DNA of 48,036 nt from Alphaproteobacteria bacterium (GCA_022825235.1 JAJDYI010000045.1:1-48036), one strand, 5' to 3'; positions 16,370 to 24,803 are shown, numbered from the stretch's first letter. Numbers and translations are program-made. Notes: a model not told the origin generated them from the letters alone.

Positions 16370-18303
16370 AGGTCGAGGCCCACGGCTTGCGGAGCCCGGG
16401 CGCGGATGTAGGCAAGACGCTTCTCCGGGTTCCGTCCCATGACGTCCCGGACCAGTACACCGGCGCTTTCCCACTCATCGCTGGGGAGCTTCACCTGGAT
16501 CAACGTTCGCACTTCCGGATCCATGGTGGTGCTCCGCAACTGGGCGGCGGGCATTTCGCCGAGTCCTTTGAAGCGGCTGATGTCGATTTTCTTTGATGCA
16601 TTAAAGACGTCCTTGAGCAATTCGTTTCGGTGATCATCGTCACGTGCGTATCGCGTGTTGCCTGCCTGCGCGATGCGGTAGAGCGGCGGCTGGGCGAGAT
16701 ACAGGCGACCCTCTTCCACGAGCGGGCGCATTTCGGAAAAAAAGAACGTGAGAAGCAGGGAGGCTATATGGGCACCGTCCACATCGGCGTCCGTCATGAT
16801 GATAACGCGGTCGTACCGAAGTTGTCCAAGATCGCACGATTCGCCGGTGCCGCAGCCCAGGGCCCGGACCAGGTTGCTGAGCTCCTGGTTGTTGCGGAGC
16901 TTGTCGGCACTGGCACTCGCGACGTTGAGGATCTTGCCCCTGAGCGCCAGTACCGCCTGGGTCTCGCGCGAACGGGCCTGCTTGGCGGAACCCCCGGCAG
17001 AATCGCCCTCGACGATGAAGAGTTCGGTGCCCTCGGCCGACGTGCGGGTGCAGTCGGCGAGCTTGCCCGGCAGTCGCAGCCGCCGCGCCGGGGTCGCGCG
17101 GGGAAGGTGCTTGTCCTGCTTGCGCCGCAAACGCTCCTCGAGTCGCTCGACGCAGTGTTCCAGGAGCGTGTTGGCGGTCTTCGGATCGTTTGCGAGCCAG
17201 TGCTCGAAGGCATTCCGGACAGCGCTTTCCACGTGCTGGCGGGTGGCCGTCGTGGTGAGCTTCTCCTTGGTCTGCCCTTGAAATTGCGGGGCGCTGATGA
17301 AGACCGACAGGGCCATACGGGCGGCCCCGCAGACATCTTCCGCCGTGATGTCGCCGGCGCGCTTGTGCTTGACGAGATCACCGTACGAGCGGGTGCCGCG
17401 GGTGAGCGCCGCGCGCAGCCCCGCCTCGTGCGTGCCGCCCTGCGGGGTCGGGATGGTGTTGCACCAGCTCTGGACGGCCCCGTCCCCGCGCTCCGGCCAG
17501 GCGACCGCCCATTCGACGCGACCGCCCGCCGAGAGTTCCGTGTTCCCCGCGAAGGGTTCGGCCGTGACGGTCGTCGCGCCATCGGTGCCTTCCTCGATCG
17601 CGTCGCGCAACCCGCCCGGAAAGTGGAGCAGCGTGGAGGCCGGCACGTCGGTATCTGCTTCGATCAGCAGGGGATCGCAGCGCCACATGATCGTGACCGA
17701 CGACACGAGGCGCGCCTTGTCCCGGGCCATGGCGAACAGAAGGGACGGCTGCAGGACGGTGCCGGCCTCGAAAATGTCGCGGTCGGGCGTGAAGCGGACC
17801 CGGGTGCCGGTGCGCCGGCTCACTTTCCCGATTTCCTCAAGCGGCCCCTGGGGAATCCCGCGGCGGTAGGACTGGCTCCAGCGCGCGCCGTTCCGCGCCA
17901 CTTCGACCGTCAGTTCCGAGGAGAGGGCGTTGACCACGGAGAGGCCCACCCCGTGGAGTCCGCCCGACGTCCGGTACGCCGTTTCCCCGAACTTGCCGCC
18001 GGCGTGCAGGAGCGTGCTCGCGACCTCGACCCCTGACATCTCGGGCATTTCCGGATGCGGCTCCACGGGAATTCCCCGGCCGTCATCGCTGATCGTCAGG
18101 ACGTTGCCAGTCTCCAGCGTGACGCTGATCTGGCTGGCGTGCCCGGCGAGGGCCTCGTCGATCGCGTTGTCGAGGATCTCGGCGGCGAGGTGGTGCATGG
18201 CCGTCTCGCCGGTCCCGCCCACGTACATGCCGGGGTGCTTCCGGACGGCCTCGAGGCCCTTGAGAATTTCGATGCTGGAGGCTGTGTAACCGGCGTTCTT
18301 CAC
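16366..18303 (-). CDS. parE: DNA topoisomerase IV subunit B
   Basis: A 645-residue GHKL/TOPRIM protein, the ATPase subunit of topoisomerase IV that decatenates chromosomes with ParC. The ATP site shows EILDNAIDEAL (N46), DDGRGIPVEPHPE and GGLHGVGLSVVNALS. The transducer lysine is in QTKEKL (344-349). The TOPRIM domain has EGDSAGGSAKQ (E432) and DADVDGAHIASLLLTFFF. The short length, without a GyrB insertion, and the HKRAGDITAEDV region favour ParE over GyrB. GTG 18303 is preceded by GAAGG and begins the conserved KNAGYTASSIEILKGLEAVR. The next gene is coupled by a TTGA overlap. parC is not in the window. Confidence 0.9.
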   Translation of the reverse strand: MKNAGYTASSIEILKGLEAVRKHPGMYVGGTGETAMHHLAAEILDNAIDEALAGHASQISVTLETGNVLTISDDGRGIPVEPHPEMPEMSGVEVASTLLHAGGKFGETAYRTSGGLHGVGLSVVNALSSELTVEVARNGARWSQSYRRGIPQGPLEEIGKVSRRTGTRVRFTPDRDIFEAGTVLQPSLLFAMARDKARLVSSVTIMWRCDPLLIEADTDVPASTLLHFPGGLRDAIEEGTDGATTVTAEPFAGNTELSAGGRVEWAVAWPERGDGAVQSWCNTIPTPQGGTHEAGLRAALTRGTRSYGDLVKHKRAGDITAEDVCGAARMALSVFISAPQFQGQTKEKLTTTATRQHVESAVRNAFEHWLANDPKTANTLLEHCVERLEERLRRKQDKHLPRATPARRLRLPGKLADCTRTSAEGTELFIVEGDSAGGSAKQARSRETQAVLALRGKILNVASASADKLRNNQELSNLVRALGCGTGESCDLGQLRYDRVIIMTDADVDGAHIASLLLTFFFSEMRPLVEEGRLYLAQPPLYRIAQAGNTRYARDDDHRNELLKDVFNASKKIDISRFKGLGEMPAAQLRSTTMDPEVRTLIQVKLPSDEWESAGVLVRDVMGRNPEKRLAYIRARAPQAVGLDL

Positions 18304-18367
18304 TGACCTTCGTTCCGGCGATGACGTGTCGGGGACGCGTGAACCTCCCGGCGTCCTGGGCTGCCCC

Positions 18368-19246
18368 TCACTGCGCCTGCGCTTCTTCCAGCGTCGAAAC
18401 GCCCCGCACACGGGTCTGACGCATGTACCGGCGATAGCGGTCGGCGTCATAGCCGGTCCCGCGGTGCAGAAGGGTGCGATTATCCCAAATTACGAGCTCG
18501 TCAGGCTGCCAGGCGTGGGTGTAGACGTGTTCTTCTTCGACTGCACGGGCAAGCAGGTCATCCAGCAGGCGACGGCCATCGCGTTCCTCCCAGCCCTCGA
18601 CGGTCTTCGCGTGCGATCCCACGTAGTAGTTCCTGGCGCCGGTGCGGGGATTGGTCCGCACGAGCCTTTGCCGGACCGGGGGCAGGGAGGCCGCGTGGGA
18701 CGGGGTGACGGCATCGGGGCTCACCTTGCTGCGCGAAAAGACGTAGTCGTGGATCACGGTCAACGGCTCGATCTCGGTCTTGAGGGCGCCAGGAAGACGC
18801 TCATACGCGCTTCGGGTGCTCACGAACTGGGTGTGGCCCCCCTCGCCGGGCACCTCGTAGACGCACATGATGGAGACGTAGGAGGGCACCGGGCGAAACG
18901 AGGAATCCGTGTGCCACATGTTGTTGCCGGTCGAGAAGACGACATGCCTGTCACGGTTGCCCAGCTTGCTGCCGTCCTCCTGGACGTTCCCGATAATCCC
19001 GAAATAACTGATCACGCCACGCTGCCCCAGGGCGACGTGATTCTCTTCCGGCTCTCCCAGGCTGCAGGTCAACGCCAGCTGACGGGCGTCATTGAACGAT
19101 TGATCCGGAAAGCACAGGAACGAATAGCGGTCGACCAAGTCGTGGACCGTCTTGACCTGGTCCATCGTCAGCGGAACGTGCAGGTCCATCCCGGAAATTC
19201 GTGCACCGAACTCAGGGTGCAGCGGTTCCACACTGACCATGCTCAT
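18368..19246 (-). CDS. TauD/TfdA family 2-oxoglutarate dioxygenase
   Basis: A 292-residue Fe(II)/2-oxoglutarate dioxygenase of the TauD/TfdA fold. The iron triad is H112 and D114 in NNMWHTDSSFR and H261 in NRTLLHRGTGYD. Arginines in RYRRYMRQTRVRG are the 2-oxoglutarate anchor. The family oxidises taurine, alkyl sulfates, 2,4-D-like ethers or carnitine precursors, and the sequence does not single one out. ATG 19246 has GAGG five bases upstream; a second ATG follows two codons later. It lies 64 bases upstream of parE on the same strand, but a functional link is unlikely. An A+T-rich spacer lies upstream. Confidence 0.86.
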   Translation of the reverse strand: MSMVSVEPLHPEFGARISGMDLHVPLTMDQVKTVHDLVDRYSFLCFPDQSFNDARQLALTCSLGEPEENHVALGQRGVISYFGIIGNVQEDGSKLGNRDRHVVFSTGNNMWHTDSSFRPVPSYVSIMCVYEVPGEGGHTQFVSTRSAYERLPGALKTEIEPLTVIHDYVFSRSKVSPDAVTPSHAASLPPVRQRLVRTNPRTGARNYYVGSHAKTVEGWEERDGRRLLDDLLARAVEEEHVYTHAWQPDELVIWDNRTLLHRGTGYDADRYRRYMRQTRVRGVSTLEEAQAQ

Positions 19247-19852
19247 TAGTCCTCTTGACGGCGCGCGGTAAGACGGTGAAGTCGTTGCTGCTAGCGCATT
19301 CCGTAGCCACAAACATACCAGAATCCTTCACGGAGCGTTGCAAGGCGGCTGCGGCCGTGCTGGACAGTTCAACCATGTAAATCCAATGACATCCGCCTTT
19401 GTTCTAGTCTTGAAGATACATGTTACCGCTGCGCCGGGGGGCCCAGGAGCAAGCGCTCAAAGATACGTCGGGTCTTTCGTGCGGTGACAGGAATTCCGCC
19501 TTTGTATGCTAGGTTTCCTGCACAAAGCGCGCGCTCAGTCAAGTTATGGCGAAAGTTGAATGATTACGCAATTGCTCGAGCACCAGCAGATAAAGTAACC
19601 CACTCAATAGTTCTTGCCCTCTGTTATATCCCGTAGCTTTTCTGACGCACGGCATTTCCATGTCCCGAGGGTGCTTTCTTTTAAGACCGGACGGAGTGAA
19701 TTTTAGATTTACGGGACTCGAAAAAGGTGTCGCCGTAAATGAATAAAAGATAAATGGTCTAATTCGGGTCAGGAATTTTTCGCGTTTGAAAATTCACCGG
19801 CCACGTGCCAAGTTATTGATCTCAGCAATTATCTGGATTCGAGGGGTTCCTG
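19247..19852. other. A+T-rich 0.6 kb divergent spacer
   Basis: This spacer separates the minus-strand TauD-like gene from the plus-strand methyltransferase gene. By eye it is much richer in A+T than the rest of the window, especially 19500-19800, and has no credible reading frame. It marks the left edge of the accessory stretch and may be transferred DNA or a large control region. An 8-base inverted repeat lies at 19707-19740. Confidence 0.55.
19707..19740. repeat. 8-base inverted repeat upstream of the methyltransferase
   Basis: ATTTACGG (19707-19714) and CCGTAAAT (19733-19740) are perfect complements separated by 18 bases. They lie 113 bases before the methyltransferase start and could be a regulator site or a leader hairpin. 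Confidence 0.4.
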
Positions 19853-20875
19853 GTGATGGCGGAACGATTGGCCGAAACGGCCGAGGATGTATCGCGGCTG
19901 GCTTTCGGTTTCATGGCTTCCAAGGCGCTCTTCGCGGCGCTGCATGTCGATATCTTCAGCGAGCTTGCCGACGGCCCGAAGACGGCGCAGGCGCTCGCCA
20001 AGAAGACGAGAGTCCCGGTGAACCGGATGACGACGCTGATGACGGCCCTGACCGCGATCGGCCTCGTGGACCGCGAAGAGGACGGTTATTTCAACGCGCC
20101 GGGCGCGACGGACTTCCTGGTGCGTGGCGCCAGGCATGATTTTGGGGATTACCTGCGCTACCAGATCGACCAGCAGATGTATCCGTTCCTCACGCAATTG
20201 AACGAAGTGCTCGATGGATCGCTCAACCCGGAAGCGGTGGACAGCTACCAGCACTGGATGTCGGATCCGGATCAGGCCACGCTCTACAGCGAGGCGCAGC
20301 ATGCTGGCTCCCTCGGACCCGGTCGCACGCTGGCACGGCTGATCGACCTGTCGGGCTGCCGCAACCTGCTGGATGTCGGCGGCGGCACCGGCAGCATGAC
20401 CATCCAGCTGCTGGAGACGTTTCCCGAACTGGTCTCGACCATCATCGACTTTCCGAATGTCGCCGAGATCGGCTGGCGGTTCGTTACCGAAGCCGGGATG
20501 GTCGACCGGGTGCGCTACATCCCCGCCAATGCGCTGACGGCCGAGTGGCCGACCGAGCAGGACGCGATCCTGATGTCGTACCTCTTCAGCGGCGTTCCCG
20601 GGAGTGAAGTGCCGCGGCTGGTGCAACAGGCCTATGACTGCCTCTCTCCGGGCGGCCAATTCATCGTCCACGATTTCATGGTGGAGGACGACCGCACAGG
20701 CCCGCCTATGGCGGCGCTGTGGCAACTGCAACACATGGCGTTTACGCCGGATGCGCGCTCGGTCACACCTGGCTGGTTGAAGGGCAAAATGGCTGAAATC
20801 GGCTTCACCATGCCCCGCGACGAGGAGATGGTGCCGGGAATGACCCGGTTGATCCACGCCCGTCGGCCGGAGTAG
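19853..20875 (+). CDS. SAM-dependent O-methyltransferase (family 2 type)
   Basis: A 340-residue class I methyltransferase of the plant-type O-methyltransferase/acetylserotonin-methyltransferase group. The N-terminal winged-helix dimerisation region covers residues 10-85 (AFGFMASKALFAALHVDIF, LAKKTRVPVNRMTTLMTAL). The SAM site is LLDVGGGTGSMT (172-183) with the acidic end of strand 2 at TIIDFP. A later GGQFIVHDFMVEDD segment matches the family. Likely substrates are aromatic hydroxyls in secondary metabolism. GAGGGG precedes the GTG (19853) or ATG (19856) start. A hairpin around the stop ends the gene, and a decayed copy of this 3' end lies 0.95 kb downstream. Confidence 0.85.
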   Translation: MMAERLAETAEDVSRLAFGFMASKALFAALHVDIFSELADGPKTAQALAKKTRVPVNRMTTLMTALTAIGLVDREEDGYFNAPGATDFLVRGARHDFGDYLRYQIDQQMYPFLTQLNEVLDGSLNPEAVDSYQHWMSDPDQATLYSEAQHAGSLGPGRTLARLIDLSGCRNLLDVGGGTGSMTIQLLETFPELVSTIIDFPNVAEIGWRFVTEAGMVDRVRYIPANALTAEWPTEQDAILMSYLFSGVPGSEVPRLVQQAYDCLSPGGQFIVHDFMVEDDRTGPPMAALWQLQHMAFTPDARSVTPGWLKGKMAEIGFTMPRDEEMVPGMTRLIHARRPE

Positions 20876-20882
20876 CGGCCGG
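20865..20882 (+). terminator. Hairpin overlapping the methyltransferase stop
   Basis: CGGCCG (20865-20870) and CGGCCG (20877-20882), self-complementary arms with a 6-base loop containing the TAG stop, form a stable stem. The same structure recurs in the decayed copy near 21823. There is no U-run, so termination is uncertain. Confidence 0.35.
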
Positions 20883-20965
20883 CCAGGATTGCCGTGGGGG
20901 AATCAGACGCGTGGTTGGATTGGGTGTAGTTCTCGGAAAGATCATTCAAACAAGGAGGAAGGAAT

Positions 20966-21301
20966 ATGCAGCGAGTTGACGACGCACTTCTGCGGCCAGT
21001 GACGGCGGCCATCGTCGATGCTGCTGATCCCGAGCAGGTGATCCTTTTTGGCTCTCGCGCCCGTGGCGACGCCGAGTCGGATTCGGACGTGGATCTGGCG
21101 GTCGTTGAGGCGGAACCGTTCGGTCCGGGCCGTGACCACGGTGCTGAAGAGACACGCCTCTGGCGCGCGCTCGCGAAATTCCACGTTCCGAAAGATATCT
21201 TGGTCTACAGCTTGGACGAGGCCGACCGCTGGCGCGGCTCTCTCAATCATGTGCTCGCGCGCGCACTGCGCGAAGGCAGAGTGCTCTATGAACGACCTTG
21301 A
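20966..21301 (+). CDS. Minimal nucleotidyltransferase (MNT) domain protein
   Basis: A 111-residue protein of the DNA polymerase beta-like minimal nucleotidyltransferase family (MntA-like). The active-site pattern is complete: ILFGSRARG (G29, S30) and then SDSDVDLAV with D41 and D43; a third acidic residue probably lies in DILVYSLDE. In MNT-HEPN toxin-antitoxin modules this antitoxin AMPylates the HEPN toxin; other pairs are of unknown role. The ribosome site AAGGAGGAAGG is one of the strongest in the window. The stop overlaps the HEPN start by 14 bases, as expected of such pairs, but the HEPN gene is interrupted. Type of partner (COG2250-like) makes classic toxin function uncertain. Confidence 0.82.
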   Translation: MQRVDDALLRPVTAAIVDAADPEQVILFGSRARGDAESDSDVDLAVVEAEPFGPGRDHGAEETRLWRALAKFHVPKDILVYSLDEADRWRGSLNHVLARALREGRVLYERP

Positions 21302-21686
21302 CCTAGCGCAGGAGTTGGCGGTCACGGCGGAGTGAGACATCTCGGCGCTCTGCAGTATGGGCGATGCAGCCATCTTCGCGGACGAGATTTTCGGATTCCA
21401 TGTCCAGCAGGCTGCGGAGAAGCCGTCAAAAGCCTGGCTTGCCTTGCAGGGCGAAACCTACCCACTGTCGCACGATTTGGCGGCTCTGTTGGACATGTTG
21501 AGCGTCGGCGGAGCGGATGTTGCCCGTTTCGACGGGCTGGTAGACTACACCAGATACGCCGTCCGTCTGCGTTACTCGGCCGCCGATCCCGGTGCCGGTC
21601 TGGTCGATCGGGCAGGGGCTATCGAACAGGTGGAGGCGTCACTCGTGACAGTCCGGCGCCGGTTGGCAGGAACGGGAACAGGCTGA
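21288..21686 (+). pseudogene. HEPN-domain gene interrupted by an in-frame TGA
   Basis: Starting at ATG 21288, which overlaps the MNT gene, the frame reads MNDLDLAQELAVTAE, then TGA (21333-21335), then continues in phase with DISALCSMGDAAIFADEIFG to the TGA at 21684-21686. The continuous product would be about 132 residues, a normal size for a HEPN domain. It carries HVQQAAEKPSKAWLAL, YPLSHDLAALL and YAVRLRY, marks of the COG2250-type HEPN proteins. The stop may replace a Trp codon (TGG to TGA). Re-start at ATG 21357 would give 109 residues lacking most of helix 1. TGA is plainly a stop elsewhere in this genome, so nonsense decay or reduced expression is most likely. Confidence 0.72.
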
Positions 21687-21706
21687 CAATGGTGGACGTC
21701 AACCTA

Positions 21707-21823
21707 GAGGGTCAGGCGCTCGACGTACTGCTGAAATAAGCCGCCAGCGATATCGGCGCGGTGGCAAGCCCGATGCCCGCGCCGGGAACGGCCCGGTTGA
21801 TCCACGCCGGCCGGCCGGAGTAA
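21707..21823 (+). pseudogene. Decayed 3' end of a second methyltransferase copy
   Basis: In one frame this reads GQALDVLLK, a TAA, AASDIGAVASPMP, then APGTARLIHAGRPE and TAA (21821-21823). It lines up with the C-terminus of the intact methyltransferase (VTPGWLKGKMAEIGF through PGMTRLIHARRPE), with one internal stop and a two-residue gap. The last 50 bases, including the stop and the flanking CGGCCG hairpin, match the region 20832-20887 at roughly nine of ten positions by eye. It directly follows the HEPN remnant and is not expressed as an enzyme. Confidence 0.7.
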
Positions 21824-21903
21824 CGGCCGGTCGGGACGGTAGCGGGTGATAGGGCGGACGATACGACCGGTATGATGATGCCACCTGTATTGGGAGGCTG
21901 GAC

Positions 21904-22902
21904 TTGGCACCCTCGAGAATTGCGGAGCTCGCAGGATTTTCGATCAGCGGAAGGGCTCTCTGGCAATGCCGGGTATTGCGACACGGGGGCCTTGCGATAC
22001 TCCCGTTCGGTCTGGGAGTTCTGTTGTCAGCCTTTGCATGGGTGCCTTCGGCGTTGGGAGACGAGCGCCGCCCGGGATTTTACGCCGGCATTGACGTAGG
22101 TATCTCTGCAGCGACCACGCTCCGTTCCACACGAACCCATTACGGAATTCCGACAAATTGCGACCAATGGTTCGAACCAGTGGTCATCGACGGAATGCAG
22201 CTGCCGTTGCCTGCGGATCAGTGTCACCCGAGAGAGCTTCCGTCGAACGCGAACGAATTCGAACTGAGCGGCGGGATACTGGCCGGCATCCAGGTCGGGT
22301 ATTCCGGTTCCGGGCCATATCGCATTGAGGTCGAGTACATTCATCATCGTCGTGATGGCGACAAGGTGGACCTCGTGGTTCCCGGCGATCCCAAGCAGAA
22401 AGAGTTCTCCGTTCGTGAAGAGGAAGTAGGGGAATTCCACACCCATAGCCTCTTCGCCAACCTTTACTACGATTTTTCGGGTCTCGGCGAATTTGCGCTG
22501 AGGCCGTTTGTCGGTGTTGGCGTGGGGAGGTCGCGAGTTGAGATCGACTATTCGGCCACCTCGATTCGGCGCGGTGTTGCTGCCCTGCTGGCGCTGGATC
22601 CACCTCGACATCCCGAAGCAGCCAACAAGGAGTCCCGTGCTGCCGCCAGGGTGTCGGACTGGCTATGGGGATATCAGCTGATCCTGGGGGCGGATTACGT
22701 CCTGCAGAGTGGACGGATTGTGACCGGGAAACTGCGTTACGGGCGGGCGCTGGACGATTTCCTCGATGACGGGCTCGCGTGGCGGCCATTGCGCGGGCAC
22801 GAATCCACGGTCGCGCCGGGCGGTGCACCCGTCTCCTACGGCGTATCGGTGCCAGGTCCAAGCTTTTGGGCGGTTTCAATAGGCTTCAAGGTCCCCCTGT
22901 AA
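21904..22902 (+). CDS. Outer-membrane beta-barrel protein (opacity-type)
   Basis: A 332-residue predicted outer-membrane protein. After a long N-terminal region, the hydrophobic stretch ILPFGLGVLLSAFAWVPSALG serves as signal peptide. The mature part opens with GFYAGIDVGISAA and has alternating strands typical of small 8-stranded barrels: AGIQVGYSGSGPYRIEVEYI, FANLYYDFSGLG, LRPFVGVGVGRSRV, WGYQLILGADYVL. It closes with FWAVSIGFKVPL ending near an aromatic/hydrophobic residue, as barrels do. TTG 21904 follows GGGAGG. The two Cys in the extracellular loop region may be bonded. Role in adhesion or surface structure is inference; similar proteins are often strain-variable. Confidence 0.72.
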   Translation: MAPSRIAELAGFSISGRALWQCRVLRHGGLAILPFGLGVLLSAFAWVPSALGDERRPGFYAGIDVGISAATTLRSTRTHYGIPTNCDQWFEPVVIDGMQLPLPADQCHPRELPSNANEFELSGGILAGIQVGYSGSGPYRIEVEYIHHRRDGDKVDLVVPGDPKQKEFSVREEEVGEFHTHSLFANLYYDFSGLGEFALRPFVGVGVGRSRVEIDYSATSIRRGVAALLALDPPRHPEAANKESRAAARVSDWLWGYQLILGADYVLQSGRIVTGKLRYGRALDDFLDDGLAWRPLRGHESTVAPGGAPVSYGVSVPGPSFWAVSIGFKVPL

Positions 22903-23302
22903 CCCGCGCGCCTTCGGTGGGCGTTGCCGCAGTCCTCCTGTGCTCGCCTGGCAGGCCAATCGGTTCCGTGTCGCCACTCGCGAATCTTCTCCAGGAGAGA
23001 AGCAAGGCCAACCGTGCGTGACGGCATGAGCGCACAGATCCGTCAGAGCGTGATGGAACGTCGGTCAGGGCGAGGGCCAAAGCGTGTATGGCCCGGCGGT
23101 GGCGGTATGATGATCCGGAGGTTGCGATCGCCGCTCCCCGTCGGCCGTCGGGCGCTACCGCGTGGTCCCGCTCAGTCATGATCAGGTAGGGACTTGGGCC
23201 GAACGGAAGTTGTGCATTGAAAGCGGCGGCGGTGGGCACCACATCATGTTGCCTGGCAACAAGGACGCTCACAGCAAGTCGGTGGACTGGAAAGGTCAGC
23301 CC
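22903..23302. other. 400-base stretch without a supported gene
   Basis: Between the barrel protein and the ArsI-like gene. Reading frames cross it on both strands, including a long minus-strand frame, but they lack domains and run antisense to the ArsI-like gene. I see no clear promoter or terminator. Confidence 0.45.
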
Positions 23303-23758
23303 ATGAAACGCCTTCACGTATCCGTCGGGGTCACGGACCTTGAGCATTCGGTCGAGTTCTACACGACGCTGTTTGATGCGAAACCCACCGTCAGGAAACC
23401 CGGTTACGCGAAGTGGATGCTGGACGACCCGCGCGTGAACTTCGTCCTGGATTCCCGGGGATGCAGGGAAGGCGTGGATCACCTCGGAATCCAGGTCGAT
23501 GACGACGCGGAACTGGAGGGGATGACGAGGCAATTGGCTCAGGCAGAGGCACCGCTGATCGAGCAGTCGTCGGCAGAATGCTGTTACAGCAAGTCGGACA
23601 AGACCTGGTCGTTGGATCCTGTGGGCGTGCGGTGGGAAGTGTTCCATACGCATGACGACCTTGCCTGGTACGGCGCCGACACCCATCCGCTCCATGCCCC
23701 GTTGGGCGACACAAAGGATGGTTGCTGTGGCGTGACCTCCTCAGTCGAAGCGGAATAG
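23303..23758 (+). CDS. ArsI/CadI family VOC metalloenzyme
   Basis: A 151-residue vicinal-oxygen-chelate protein of the ArsI/CadI group. ArsI is an Fe(II) dioxygenase that cleaves the C-As bond of methylarsenite; CadI is cadmium-induced. The fold starts with KRLHVSVGVTDLEHSVEFY (H5 as first metal ligand), then GVDHLGIQVDD (second His) and RWEVFHTHDD (Glu ligand). The diagnostic cysteine pair is present in SSAECCYSKSDKTW, and a second CC lies near the C-terminus (DGCCGV). ATG 23303 follows AAAGG. No other ars gene is seen nearby, so the substrate is open; an antimonite- or Cd-responsive role is possible. Confidence 0.8.
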   Translation: MKRLHVSVGVTDLEHSVEFYTTLFDAKPTVRKPGYAKWMLDDPRVNFVLDSRGCREGVDHLGIQVDDDAELEGMTRQLAQAEAPLIEQSSAECCYSKSDKTWSLDPVGVRWEVFHTHDDLAWYGADTHPLHAPLGDTKDGCCGVTSSVEAE

Positions 23759-23884
23759 GTTGCCGCGCAACGCGCAGTTGGCGGCAGGGTAGGAGAGTCG
23801 GGAAAGCGGGGCGCCAAAATCTCGGGCGAATCGGCCCGCCTCGCGCCCTCATGCTGGCGGCGGCCGGACGCGTAGGGAAAGGCG

Positions 23885-24799
23885 ATGACCCATCAAGGTC
23901 TAGAGGAATTGCCGTTCTTCAATGAGTTGGCAGTTGCGAGCGTTCTGGAATGGAAGCCCCTGATCGATGAAATCGAGAAGGCAATGTGCGCGCTGTCGTC
24001 CGGGCAGGTGGCGCAGCCGCTCCGCCAGATGGTGCCGGTTCCGGGGCACGACGCCTTCTTCGGCACCATGCCTGCCGCCGGGAGTGCGATCGCGGTCAAA
24101 GTAGTGACGTTCTACCACGGCAATGCCGGCACGGACGTTCCGACCCACCAGGCGGTCATTCTCCTGTTCGACAAGGGCAACGGTGCGCCTGTCGCGGCTC
24201 TTGACGGGCGATTGATTACCGAGATGCGGACAGCGGCGGCATCTGCCGCGGCAGCCCGGGCGTTTTCCGTTCCGTCGCCAGAAGTAGTGACGATCATGGG
24301 GAGCGGTGTCCAGGCACGTGCCCATGCCCGCGCGCTCGCCATCGTCCGCCCCTGCAAGGAGCTCCGGCTTTGGGCGCGGAACGAAGCTTCCGGACGCGCC
24401 GCCGCGGAGGCAGTCGGAGCGGTCTTTGTGGAGGATGCAGAGCGTGCCGTGCGCGGAGCCGACATCGTGGCCTGTACCACGTCGGCCAAAGAGCCCATCT
24501 TGATGGGGGACTGGCTGAAGCCGGGTGCGTTCGTCGCCGCCGTCGGGTGGAACACCCGCGACGGCCGAGAGCTCGACGACACGGCCATGGGTCACACCGT
24601 CGTCGTGGAATCACGTGAAGCCGCCCTGGACCAATCCGGCAACGTCCGGGGTTCAGGTTGCGAGATCTTTGCCGAGGTCGGAGAGGTTTATCTCGGCGCG
24701 CGGCAGGTGCCGTCTGGCGCGACGGTGATCTACGATTCGGTCGGAGTGGCGGTCATGGACGCTGCTGCCGCCAAGCTTGCTTACGACCTGATGCGGTAG
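23885..24799 (+). CDS. Ornithine cyclodeaminase / mu-crystallin family protein
   Basis: A 304-residue NAD(P)-binding protein of the ornithine cyclodeaminase, mu-crystallin and ketimine reductase family. K72 in IAVKVVTFYHGN, R115 in ITEMRTAAASA and D231 in GRELDDTAM are the expected active-site residues. The Rossmann site IMGSGVQARAHARAL spans about 137-151. Family reactions include ornithine to proline, imine reduction and L-alanine dehydrogenation; sequence does not choose between them. AGGGAAAGG precedes the ATG. A 7-base hairpin follows the stop. It could recycle amino or imino acids in the accessory catabolic stretch. Confidence 0.83.
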   Translation: MTHQGLEELPFFNELAVASVLEWKPLIDEIEKAMCALSSGQVAQPLRQMVPVPGHDAFFGTMPAAGSAIAVKVVTFYHGNAGTDVPTHQAVILLFDKGNGAPVAALDGRLITEMRTAAASAAAARAFSVPSPEVVTIMGSGVQARAHARALAIVRPCKELRLWARNEASGRAAAEAVGAVFVEDAERAVRGADIVACTTSAKEPILMGDWLKPGAFVAAVGWNTRDGRELDDTAMGHTVVVESREAALDQSGNVRGSGCEIFAEVGEVYLGARQVPSGATVIYDSVGVAVMDAAAAKLAYDLMR

Positions 24800-24803
24800 G
24801 AGC

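Noticed and set aside
16630..18036. 468-codon plus-strand frame
   Set aside because: It lies wholly antisense to parE, whose motifs are complete; a typical G+C-rich shadow.
21333..21335. TGA read as Trp or selenocysteine in the HEPN gene
   Set aside because: TGA ends many genes here in ATGA overlaps, so it is not Trp in this genome. No selenocysteine hairpin is evident and HEPN proteins are not known selenoproteins.
22886..23695. Long minus-strand frame opposite the ArsI-like gene
   Set aside because: It is antisense to a clear VOC gene, His/Arg-rich, without a domain; high G+C favours such open antisense frames.
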